Source of the DNA: a virus | DNA length: 21,940 nucleotides | Virus record (IMG/VR): IMGVR_UViG_3300033995_000890 | Location: 1-21,940 of that record | Strand: one strand, 5' to 3' | Shown: positions 14,792-21,940 of the stretch, in pieces | How the letters are laid out: every line of letters begins with the position of its first letter | Numbering within the stretch: position 1 is the stretch's first letter | Program-made: the position numbers and the translations under genes | The notes under the pieces: generated by a model | Database searches by the model: none | The model's input: only the letters and a program-made list of their open reading frames with translations | What the model was told of the DNA's origin: nothing

Positions 14792-16108
14792 ATGGCATGG
14801 CGTGGACCAACAACTAAACCAGTGGCAAATAAACCACCACATAATCCAATAAATCATGGACATGAAATGGCTGAATCTAAAAAGCCAGTAGTAGAGGCTG
14901 CTTATGGTCCAAATCACAAGCCAAATAGAGCATATGATTTACGCAGAGACACAGATACTCAAAAGAATTTTTCAGTTACACTCATTGATATTGATACTGC
15001 TATTTTAACACATCTTGATACTGTTATATCTCCTACAATAATAGATGCTGGTCGTCAAATAAAAGTGCCAATAAATTATGCTTCACCAGAAAAATGGAAA
15101 TCTATTCAACAAGATGGTGTGATCAGAGATCATAATGGTAAAATACAAACACCAGTTATTGCTTTTCGCAGAAGCACCATGCAACGCAATGATAATTTAA
15201 TTACACTCAATCGTTACTTACAATATCCAGCAGTAAAACATTTTTCTGAAAAGAATAAATATGATAGATTTTCTGCCATGTCTGGATTTATGCCTGTGAA
15301 AGAAATTTATAGTGTAGCAATGCCAGATCATGTTATTATTAACTATGAATTTATTATATGGACAGAACTGATTGAACAAGGCAATGCTGTTGTAGAAGCA
15401 ATAAATTTTGCTACAGAAGATTATTGGGGTGATAAAAATAGATTCAAATTTAGAACAAGTATCAGCGATTATAATTTTGAAACAACAAATGATGCTGGTC
15501 AAGATCGTATTGTACGCAGCACATTTAGCATGATGGTAAATGCTTATCTATTACCAGATAAATTTGAAAATTATAAATCAGTTGTTCAAAAAGCATTTAC
15601 ACCAAGAAAAGTTGTATTTGATGTTCATGAAAAAATTGTTGGTACAATTGGACAATCTGGAGAACGTACATCTGTGTCTGTTAATGATGGAAACTTGGCT
15701 GATTCAAATCAACCACCAATTTCTCAAAATATAAATTATAATATCGTAAATCAAAACAGTACATTGGAAGTGTTGAATATTGTTGGTGGAGGGGATGGTG
15801 GAGCTACTGGATCATTCACCGCAAACTCTGTAACAATTTCTGGTTCTGCTGATATAGATTCTCAATTGATTGGCGATGGAAATGCAGCAAGATGGTTGGT
15901 TTCTATTTCTAATGGATCTGACATCAAAGTTAATGAAGTTATGTCAAGTTGGAACAATGTGTCTTCCAGTTTTTATGTAACAGAAGTAAGTCAAATTGGA
16001 TATGTGCCAGTATCATTGTCTGTAAATAATGTGGGTGGTAGCATACACTTGTTGGCTACTCCTTTATCTGGAACATGGACACTTAAATATATAAAGATGG
16101 TTGTATGA
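14792..16108 (+). CDS. Conserved neck/tail structural protein with fibre-like C-terminal domain
   Basis: 438 residues. Residues 55-280 form a conserved-looking core: FSVTLIDIDTAILTHLDTVI, KVPINYASPEKWKSIQQDGV, YDRFSAMSGFMPVKEIYSV, MPDHVIINYEFIIWTELIEQ, EDYWGDKNRFKFRTSI and AYLLPDKF. I recognise this block from T4-like aquatic phages as a virion protein next to the neck genes, perhaps the tail terminator (gp15 role), unproven. After a linker (285-325) comes a separate beta-rich domain (about 345-438) with ARWLVSISNGSDIKVNEVMS, YVTEVSQIGYVPVSLSV and LATPLSGTWTLKYIKMVV, which looks like the terminal domain of phage fibre proteins. The stop overlaps the next ATG (ATGA at 16105-16108), implying translational coupling with the fibre. 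Confidence 0.65.
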   Translation: MAWRGPTTKPVANKPPHNPINHGHEMAESKKPVVEAAYGPNHKPNRAYDLRRDTDTQKNFSVTLIDIDTAILTHLDTVISPTIIDAGRQIKVPINYASPEKWKSIQQDGVIRDHNGKIQTPVIAFRRSTMQRNDNLITLNRYLQYPAVKHFSEKNKYDRFSAMSGFMPVKEIYSVAMPDHVIINYEFIIWTELIEQGNAVVEAINFATEDYWGDKNRFKFRTSISDYNFETTNDAGQDRIVRSTFSMMVNAYLLPDKFENYKSVVQKAFTPRKVVFDVHEKIVGTIGQSGERTSVSVNDGNLADSNQPPISQNINYNIVNQNSTLEVLNIVGGGDGGATGSFTANSVTISGSADIDSQLIGDGNAARWLVSISNGSDIKVNEVMSSWNNVSSSFYVTEVSQIGYVPVSLSVNNVGGSIHLLATPLSGTWTLKYIKMVV

Positions 16109-18519
16109 TTCAAAACGCATTTATAGCTTCAAATGGCTTGATTGTAAATGGAAATGCCGAAATTAACGGAGATTTGACCGTGAGCGGCTTTGCATATGCT
16201 TCATCAAGTTATGCTATCACAGCAAGTTATGCTTTGAGTTATAGTGGAACAAGTGGAACAAGTGGTGCCAACGGAAGTAGTGGTGCCAGTGGAACAGACG
16301 GCAGCAGTGGAACCAGCGGAGCCAACGGAAGTAGTGGTGCCAGTGGAACAGACGGCAGCAGTGGAACCAGCGGAGCCAACGGAAGTAGTGGTGCCAGTGG
16401 AACAGACGGCAGCAGTGGCACAAGCGGAGCCAACGGAAGTAGTGGTGCCAGTGGAACAGACGGCAGCAGTGGAACCAGCGGAGCCAACGGAAGTAGTGGT
16501 GCCAGTGGAACAGACGGCAGCAGTGGAACCAGCGGCAGCAGTGGAAACACCGGAGCCAGCGGCAGCAGTGGCACAAGCGGCAGCAGTGGAAACACCGGAG
16601 CCAGCGGCAGCAGTGGCACAAGCGGCAGCAGTGGAAACACCGGAGCCAGCGGCAGCAGTGGCACAAGCGGCAGCAGTGGAACCAGCGGAGCTGGCACCAT
16701 TTCTGGCGGAACATCTAATTATGTTGCAAGATTTACCGGTGCAACAACATTAACTACCGGTTCAATATTTGACAATGCAACAAATGTTGGCATTGGAAAA
16801 GCAAATCCAAACGCAAAACTTGATGTATACGGTGATACAATAATTACAGGTAGTTTATCAGTGACTGGGAACATTACTAATATAGGTAATGTCAGTGCAA
16901 ACAGCATAACGGTTGCTGGGCAACCAACAACTTATGGTACAGTAAATCCTGATTATATTAACGCAGGTAGAATAACTTCCGACCAAACCGGTGCAGGTTC
17001 AGGTAGTGATATTATATTTAATTATGCACCTGTAAGTAGTGGTATATCTCTTAACACATCAACGGGTGTATTCACATTAACCGCAGGTAAAACATACAGT
17101 TTATTTGCAGAATTAAGTTTCAGCAATTTTAGTGATACAGCAAATGGTTATGAAATATACGATTGGGTAGATGCAACAACAAATACTAGATTAGTCACAA
17201 CTGGTATAGGTGCTGGTATAGGTGAGAATATCAATAGAAATACAAATGAATTTAATGCAACATCTACTACTTTAATTTATACCCCAACTACAAACCAAAC
17301 TGTAAAAGTTCGTATTGTAGAGGCGGCGGGAACAGTAACTGTCAGAGCAGGTATTGGAACAAAAGCAATTATTCAACAAATAAATCCCACCATAGCTATT
17401 CAAGCAACTGCTACTGGTACGGTTAGCACGAACTATGCAAAATACACAAGGTCTGCACAACAAACTGGGTTATCAAATGGATCTGTTGTTGTTTGCAATG
17501 TGATAGAAAATGCAGGTGGATCGGCAATATCAGTCAATACAGGAAGTGGTCAAGTTACATTGTCCGCTGGTAAAACTTATAGATTAAAAGGAATGATTCC
17601 CGGTTTCACTACTAGCGGTGCGAACGTAAGACCACAGTTCTGTTGGTATAATGAAACTACATTAACATATATAGGTTCGTCTGCCGAATCATACAGTCCG
17701 AGCGATGCTGCTGGATACGGAGCATTTGGAGGCACAGCTGAAGCAATTATTACCACAGCCGCAACAACCGTGACATCGTTTAGATTATTAGCAGGTGCGA
17801 CCAATTTAGCAGGTATAGGCGGTAATGCCGATTTTTCTACTACCGGAAGTTATCCGTGGATTGACATACAAGAAATAGGATCAATCTTTGCTCTAAATGC
17901 ATTGGACACAATGACCCTAACAGGCGCTGTTTCAGCCAGCGGTAATGTAACCGGACAAAACTTAATATCATCAAACGCAAGTGGTAATGAAGGTGGAGAA
18001 ATACAACTTGCTAAATCTCCAAATAGTACCTTATCTGGAAGTAATGTTGTCATTGATCAATACATTGATAGAATTAGATTTTTTGAAAGCGGCGGTAGCT
18101 CAAGAGGTGCATATATTGATCTATCAACAGCACCGTCGGGGGTAGGTTTTTTAATTAATAATAGAGCAAGTGGTATTGTTGATGCCGGTACAGATGTTAC
18201 ATTAGGAAATTTGAAAGTAAGATTATCAACATCGGGAAATAGAAGTTTGCAAGTATCAACTGTTTCAGGAACATATTCAGTTTATGGCAGTAGTGTATAT
18301 AGTACGGGAGGTCCAGGCGGTACATCAATAACAGACAATGCGCCATTAACAATTACAACCACACCCACATATATTAATGCGGGATATAGTTTTGGGCTAG
18401 GAGGATATACTGATACTTGGTTGCTTATGTCCACGGCCAGTAACATTGCTTGGAGAATAACATTGATAGTTGGTAGTAGTTACAACAACAATATGATATG
18501 TATTGAAAGATTGGTATAA
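16105..18519 (+). CDS. Collagen-like fibre with twin C1q-like domains
   Basis: 804 residues. Residues 1-46 are a beta-rich attachment region (NGNAEINGDLTVSG, then SYAITASYALSY). Residues 47-196 are uninterrupted Gly-X-Y triplets without proline, built from five 18-residue and three 15-residue units. Residues 200-260 hold YVARFTG..TTLTTGSIFDNATNVGIG and NPNAKLDVYGD, a motif common in phage tail fibres. Two similar beta-sandwich domains follow: FTLTAGKTY at 323-331 and VTLSAGKTY at 484-492, each after a Gly/Ser/Asn-rich strand pair; order and motif recall C1q-like domains. Residues 600-804 contain further beta structure (NEGGEIQLAKSPNS, RGAYIDLSTA) and a terminal domain. A trimeric rod with binding heads is expected. 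It is coupled to the upstream neck/tail gene by overlap. Confidence 0.85.
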   Translation: MIQNAFIASNGLIVNGNAEINGDLTVSGFAYASSSYAITASYALSYSGTSGTSGANGSSGASGTDGSSGTSGANGSSGASGTDGSSGTSGANGSSGASGTDGSSGTSGANGSSGASGTDGSSGTSGANGSSGASGTDGSSGTSGSSGNTGASGSSGTSGSSGNTGASGSSGTSGSSGNTGASGSSGTSGSSGTSGAGTISGGTSNYVARFTGATTLTTGSIFDNATNVGIGKANPNAKLDVYGDTIITGSLSVTGNITNIGNVSANSITVAGQPTTYGTVNPDYINAGRITSDQTGAGSGSDIIFNYAPVSSGISLNTSTGVFTLTAGKTYSLFAELSFSNFSDTANGYEIYDWVDATTNTRLVTTGIGAGIGENINRNTNEFNATSTTLIYTPTTNQTVKVRIVEAAGTVTVRAGIGTKAIIQQINPTIAIQATATGTVSTNYAKYTRSAQQTGLSNGSVVVCNVIENAGGSAISVNTGSGQVTLSAGKTYRLKGMIPGFTTSGANVRPQFCWYNETTLTYIGSSAESYSPSDAAGYGAFGGTAEAIITTAATTVTSFRLLAGATNLAGIGGNADFSTTGSYPWIDIQEIGSIFALNALDTMTLTGAVSASGNVTGQNLISSNASGNEGGEIQLAKSPNSTLSGSNVVIDQYIDRIRFFESGGSSRGAYIDLSTAPSGVGFLINNRASGIVDAGTDVTLGNLKVRLSTSGNRSLQVSTVSGTYSVYGSSVYSTGGPGGTSITDNAPLTITTTPTYINAGYSFGLGGYTDTWLLMSTASNIAWRITLIVGSSYNNNMICIERLV
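16267..16671 (+). repeat. Near-identical 54-bp x5 and 45-bp x3 tandem repeats
   Basis: Five 54-bp units (16267-16536) encode ANGSSGASGTDGSSGTSG; units 1, 2 and 4 are identical, unit 3 differs at two bases and unit 5 at one. Three identical 45-bp units (16537-16671) encode SSGNTGASGSSGTSG. The identity indicates recent expansion or ongoing homogenisation. Confidence 0.95.
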
Positions 18520-18535
18520 TCAAACATATTCAAAT

Positions 18536-18553
18536 ACTGAGAACATTCTCAGT
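18536..18553 (+). terminator. Hairpin after fibre gene, possible weak terminator
   Basis: ACTGAGAA (18536-18543) and TTCTCAGT (18546-18553) are perfect complements around a 2-base centre, 17 bases after the fibre stop. There is no T-run after it, so termination is uncertain; an operator or RNA-end stabiliser is equally possible. The rest of the gap 18520-18660 holds the promoter below and no gene. Confidence 0.4.
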
Positions 18554-18597
18554 TAAATAACTGACGCAACATTGTCTGTATAATTTCTTTGTATTAT

Positions 18598-18605
18598 TAT
18601 AAATA
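18598..18605 (+). promoter_or_regulatory. T4-type late promoter, perfect TATAAATA
   Basis: Exact match to the T4 late -10 element read by the gp55-type sigma factor, in the gap before the last two genes and 55 bases before ATG 18661. With the hairpin upstream it marks a new transcription unit for the fibre genes at the right end. Confidence 0.6.
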
Positions 18606-18660
18606 ATTTTAGAGCATATGATATTCTTGGAGATATTTATGGTGAGTACTAATTACATTT

Positions 18661-19374
18661 ATGTCAAAAAGATCAGATGAGATAGATAAAAAATTTATAT
18701 ACACGGATACCAATCCGGAAAATATAGTCGTTGCTAAAAAGAACGCAATGTTTTATCGCAGAGGCAATGAATTTTATGTTAATCATAATGGAGTAGTAAA
18801 TGGAAAGTGGGAAAAACTTCCATATAAAACAGTTATCATTCCACATCCGCCAAAATCAAAGGTCATAAAATACAAAAAAGAACAAGAACTTTGGGTAAAA
18901 ACAACTGATGGACTTTTGGATGAGTTTGACGACTTATTGCCAGACACAGGTTGGAAGTTTCTCAGTTATCAAAATATATTTGCTGCTGCTCCTACGGCTG
19001 CTTTCAGCATCAAAAATCTTAATTGGATATTTCCTGTGCCAGTATCTTCAAATGATACAGCTGGAAACAACAACAGCAGAAGTTATGATGAAAATTATTT
19101 TTATGCCAAGATTTCTAATAAATGGGTCAGAACTCCAATTACAATATTTGATTATGCTGGAAATTCTACATCAGATAATGAAAATTTAAATAATTTTCTA
19201 CCATTTGTTGCTCCACCAAGATTTTTACCAGTGCCAGCAACATCAGCAACAATTAATGATGCGGTGATAGGTGATCAAACATATGATGCAGATTTTTTTT
19301 ATATAAAACCATCTGTTTCAAAAAGATCCATATTAAATGTTTATTATAATAGTAATAAAATGACAAGATTTTAG
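18661..19374 (+). CDS. Hypothetical late protein preceding the collagen-like gene
   Basis: 237 residues. Family not recognised. The N-terminal half has a short polar start (MSKRSDEIDKKFIYTDTNPE) and a beta-rich region (AMFYRRGNEFYVNHNG, GKWEKLPYKTVIIPHPPKSK, QELWVKTTDGL). The second half is Asn/Ser/Phe-rich and contains two similar short segments, SRSYDENYFYAKIS (about 140-153) and DQTYDADFFYIKPS (about 208-221), each followed by a basic turn, hinting at a duplicated strand pair. No signal peptide or membrane segment. The start lacks a good Shine-Dalgarno (GGTGAG is 14 bases away). It is 18 bases upstream of the next gene and shares its promoter, so a fibre base or structural partner is plausible from position only. 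Confidence 0.7.
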   Translation: MSKRSDEIDKKFIYTDTNPENIVVAKKNAMFYRRGNEFYVNHNGVVNGKWEKLPYKTVIIPHPPKSKVIKYKKEQELWVKTTDGLLDEFDDLLPDTGWKFLSYQNIFAAAPTAAFSIKNLNWIFPVPVSSNDTAGNNNSRSYDENYFYAKISNKWVRTPITIFDYAGNSTSDNENLNNFLPFVAPPRFLPVPATSATINDAVIGDQTYDADFFYIKPSVSKRSILNVYYNSNKMTRF

Positions 19375-19392
19375 TATTTATATAAAAATATC

Positions 19393-21940
19393 ATGAGTCT
19401 AGACCCAAAAACCATTTACAATGTTCAGAGATCATCAGACGGTGCTGCATGGGAAGAAATATACATAAGCGGCAGCAACTTGGTATTACACACAAATGAA
19501 AATGGTGTATTAACGGGTTCTTCAGTATTGCCTGCTGCTATTACAGCAAGTTATGCTTTGACTGCATCATATGTGATTGGCGGTGGTGGAACCAATGGCA
19601 GCAGCGGCACCAGTGGAGAATCTGGATCAAGTGGAACAGACGGCAATAGTGGAACCAGTGGAACCAGTGGAGTCAACGGCAGCAGCGGCACAGATGGCGC
19701 AAGTGGAAGCAGTGGAAGCAGCGGAACCAGTGGAGCCAACGGCAGCAGCGGAACTAGCGGCAGCAGCGGTTCAAGTGGAAGCAGCGGCAGCAGCGGCAGC
19801 AGCGGTTCAAGTGGAAGCAGCGGCAGCAGCGGCAGCAGCGGCACAGGTGGTTCAAGTGGAAGCAGTGGAGCTGATGGTACTGATGGAGCAAGTTTTGATT
19901 GGGAGGGTGGGTGGTTAAGTATTTCTACATATCTAAAAAATGATGTTGTTTTTTACGAAGGAAGTTCTTGGATAGCTTTAGATAATATTTCAAGTGGTGG
20001 ACAATCACCACCACTAGCAACAGGTTCATGGTCTATCATGACCGCAGCTGGTACTTCTGGCACAGCAGGTAGTAGTGGTTCTAGTGGCACAAGTGGACAA
20101 AATGGATCTAGTGGCACTTCTGGTTCTAATGGTACAAGTGGTACTGATGGCACAAGTGGTTCAAGTGGATCTACCGGCACAAGTGGCTCGTCAGGCTCTA
20201 CAGGAACAAGTGGTTCAAGCGGAACAGACGGTTCGTCTGGCACAAGCGGTTCAAATGGCTCAAGTGGCTCAAGTGGCTCGTCAGGCACAAGCGGCACTGA
20301 TGGCACAAGTGGAACTTCTGGCACAGACGGTACGAGTGGTTCGTCAGGCACTGATGGTACAAGTGGAACTTCTGGCACAGACGGCACAAGTGGTTCGTCT
20401 GGCACAAGTGGCACAGACGGTACTTCTGGTACTGATGGAACAAGTGGCTCGTCAGGCACAAGCGGCACTGATGGTACAAGTGGAACTTCTGGCACAGACG
20501 GCACGAGTGGTTCGTCTGGCACAAGTGGCACAGACGGTACAAGCGGTTCTAGTGGAACCAGTGGCACGGATGGTACCAGTGGAACTTCTGGCACAGACGG
20601 CACGAGTGGTTCGTCAGGCACTGATGGTACCAGTGGAACTTCTGGCACAGACGGCACGAGTGGTTCGTCAGGCACAAGTGGCACAGACGGTACAAGTGGT
20701 TCTAGTGGAACCAGTGGCACGGATGGTACAAGCGGTTCTAGTGGAACAAGCGGAACAGACGGCTCTAGCGGTACAAGCGGCACAGATGGTACAAGTGGTA
20801 CAAGTGGTACAGACGGTTCGTCTGGCACAAGTGGCACGGATGGTACAAGCGGTTCTTCTGGTACAGACGGCTCTAGCGGTACGAGCGGCACAGATGGCAC
20901 AAGTGGTTCATCTGGCACAGACGGCTCGTCTGGCACAAGTGGCACAGACGGGTCGAGTGGCACAAGTGGTACTGATGGTACGAGTGGTTCTTCGGGAACT
21001 GATGGTTCAAGTGGCACAAGCGGAACAGATGGCACAAGTGGAACAAGTGGATCATCTGGCACAGACGGTTCAAGTGGAACGAGTGGTACGGACGGTTCAA
21101 GTGGAACGAGTGGTACGGACGGTTCAAGTGGAACAAGCGGAACAGATGGTTCAAGTGGAACAAGCGGAACAGATGGCACAAGTGGATCTTCTGGCACAGA
21201 CGGCTCATCTGGTACGAGCGGTACAGACGGTTCAAGCGGCACAAGCGGAACTGATGGTTCAAGTGGAACAAGTGGTACGGATGGTTCTAGCGGTACAAGT
21301 GGCACAGACGGATCAAGCGGCACAAGCGGAACAGATGGTTCGTCTGGTACAAGTGGTACGGATGGTTCTAGCGGTACAAGTGGTACGGATGGTTCTAGCG
21401 GTACGAGCGGAACAGATGGCACAAGTGGATCATCTGGCACAGACGGTTCGTCTGGTACGAGCGGTACTGATGGTACGAGTGGATCATCTGGCACAGATGG
21501 CACAAGTGGTACAAGTGGTACAAGTGGTACAGACGGTTCGTCTGGCACAAGTGGCACGGATGGTACAAGCGGTTCTTCTGGTACAGACGGCTCTAGCGGT
21601 ACGAGCGGCACAGATGGCACAAGTGGTTCATCTGGCACAGATGGCTCATCTGGCACAAGTGGTACCGATGGTTCTAGTGGCACAAGTGGTACAAACGGTT
21701 CAAGTGGAACAAGCGGAACTGATGGTTCAAGTGGAACAAGTGGCACAGACGGTTCGTCTGGCACAAGTGGCACAGACGGTTCTAGTGGAACAAGTGGAAC
21801 AGACGGTTCAAGCGGCACAAGCGGCACAGACGGTTCGTCTGGCACAAGTGGCACGGATGGTTCAAGCGGAACAAGCGGAACAGACGGCTCTAGCGGTACG
21901 AGCGGCACAGACGGCACAAGTGGTTCATCTGGCACAGACG
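19393..21940 (+). CDS. Very long proline-free collagen-like fibre, 3' end outside window
   Basis: At least 849 residues, open to the window edge. Residues 1-62 form a globular start (MSLDPKTIYNVQRSSDGAAW, EEIYISGSNLVLHTNENGVL) ending in ITASYALTASY, the same adaptor as in the 16105 fibre. Residues 66-166 are Gly-X-Y triplets rich in GSS. Residues 168-217 are a small Trp-rich domain (WLSISTYLKNDVVFYEGSSW, then SPPLATGSWSIM) resembling chitin-binding CBM5/12 folds. From residue 220 the chain is unbroken Gly-X-Y to the edge, at least 210 triplets, mostly GTS, GTD and GSS. No proline in the repeats, unlike animal collagen. Expected to be a long trimeric virion filament. Start ATG 19393 lacks a Shine-Dalgarno and follows TATTTATA (19375-19382). 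Start choice is moderate; the reading frame is certain. Confidence 0.85.
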   Translation, partial: MSLDPKTIYNVQRSSDGAAWEEIYISGSNLVLHTNENGVLTGSSVLPAAITASYALTASYVIGGGGTNGSSGTSGESGSSGTDGNSGTSGTSGVNGSSGTDGASGSSGSSGTSGANGSSGTSGSSGSSGSSGSSGSSGSSGSSGSSGSSGTGGSSGSSGADGTDGASFDWEGGWLSISTYLKNDVVFYEGSSWIALDNISSGGQSPPLATGSWSIMTAAGTSGTAGSSGSSGTSGQNGSSGTSGSNGTSGTDGTSGSSGSTGTSGSSGSTGTSGSSGTDGSSGTSGSNGSSGSSGSSGTSGTDGTSGTSGTDGTSGSSGTDGTSGTSGTDGTSGSSGTSGTDGTSGTDGTSGSSGTSGTDGTSGTSGTDGTSGSSGTSGTDGTSGSSGTSGTDGTSGTSGTDGTSGSSGTDGTSGTSGTDGTSGSSGTSGTDGTSGSSGTSGTDGTSGSSGTSGTDGSSGTSGTDGTSGTSGTDGSSGTSGTDGTSGSSGTDGSSGTSGTDGTSGSSGTDGSSGTSGTDGSSGTSGTDGTSGSSGTDGSSGTSGTDGTSGTSGSSGTDGSSGTSGTDGSSGTSGTDGSSGTSGTDGSSGTSGTDGTSGSSGTDGSSGTSGTDGSSGTSGTDGSSGTSGTDGSSGTSGTDGSSGTSGTDGSSGTSGTDGSSGTSGTDGSSGTSGTDGTSGSSGTDGSSGTSGTDGTSGSSGTDGTSGTSGTSGTDGSSGTSGTDGTSGSSGTDGSSGTSGTDGTSGSSGTDGSSGTSGTDGSSGTSGTNGSSGTSGTDGSSGTSGTDGSSGTSGTDGSSGTSGTDGSSGTSGTDGSSGTSGTDGSSGTSGTDGSSGTSGTDGTSGSSGTD
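19588..19890 (+). repeat. First Gly-X-Y repeat tract of long fibre
   Basis: About 100 codons of Gly-X-Y, with the stretch 19738-19850 made almost purely of 9-bp GSS units (such as GGCAGCAGC). This is a slippage-prone minisatellite inside a coding sequence; insertion or loss of a unit keeps the frame. Confidence 0.85.
20050..21940 (+). repeat. Main Gly-X-Y repeat array, continues past window
   Basis: A 9-bp period (Gly-X-Y) with a frequent 27-bp higher unit encoding GSSGTSGTD. Gly codons alternate GGC/GGT/GGA, Thr ACA/ACG/ACT, Ser AGT/AGC/TCG/TCT/TCA, so adjacent units are protein-identical but scrambled in DNA. Longer exact copies also occur, such as 20787-20921 and 21507-21641 (135 bp, offset 720), with a near-identical partial third copy from about 21883. 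Confidence 0.92.

Noticed and set aside
16254-16690. CRISPR-like regular repeats
   Set aside because: Units are contiguous, in frame and lack unique spacers; they encode collagen-like protein.
16217-16714. Open frames on both strands over the fibre repeat (for example the PLLPLVP-type frame at 16239-16700 minus and the VEQTAAVEP-type frame at 16244-16753 plus)
   Set aside because: Shadows of the 54- and 45-bp repeats; only the frame from 16105 has non-repeat domains on both sides.
19953-21935. A 660-codon open frame on the minus strand, rich in PLVPSVP-type repeats
   Set aside because: It is the complement of the Gly-X-Y array: 9-bp repeats lacking certain codons leave the opposite strand open. 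The plus frame continues from a globular N terminus and an internal folded domain, so it is the real gene.

Overview
The window looks like late structural genes of an uncultured, T4-related contractile-tailed phage (a myovirus-like lineage of the kind common in water metagenomes). Three genes carry this: a prohead protease (gp21-like, 1342-1968), a scaffold (gp22-like, 4487-5839) and a major capsid protein (gp23-like, 5880-7490), in the T4 order 21-22-23. The DNA is AT-rich. No host gene or integration signal is visible. Most start codons lack a Shine-Dalgarno sequence, which could fit a Bacteroidota-type host, but that is a weak inference.

Left part (1-7551): the head-assembly operon. It holds several small, charged, helical proteins in the place where T4 keeps its prohead-core genes, then protease, more core or cargo proteins, scaffold and capsid protein, closed by a strong rho-independent terminator at 7525-7551. 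Many of these proteins carry a short amphipathic tag with an (L/I)-x-E step, the kind of site that T4-type prohead proteases cut. The protein set looks built for packaging into, and maturation inside, the prohead.

Middle (7614-9925): an accessory island. It holds a free-standing GIY-YIG homing endonuclease, a DRGH-type nonspecific nuclease with a signal peptide, and, as the only minus-strand gene, a GH24-like lysozyme that carries the same kind of N-terminal tag. A perfect 15-bp inverted repeat lets the lysozyme leader pair with its own start codon, an arrangement reminiscent of the T4 lysozyme gene.

Right part (9926-21940): neck and adhesin genes. A gp13-like neck protein, a Vsr-like nuclease, an 18-blade repeat protein (three blocks of six), a small neck/closure-like protein and a conserved structural protein with a fibre-like C-terminal domain are packed almost without gaps. 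They lead by an ATGA overlap into a collagen-like fibre with a C1q-like double domain. After a hairpin and a perfect T4-type late promoter (TATAAATA, 18598-18605) come an unknown protein and a very long collagen-like, proline-free Gly-X-Y protein that is still open at the right edge (19393 onward, at least 849 residues). That gene lies on the plus strand; the long minus-strand open frame opposite it is an artefact of the repeats. The likeliest new biology is the set of variable adhesins interleaved with neck genes and the shared capsid-targeting-like tag.
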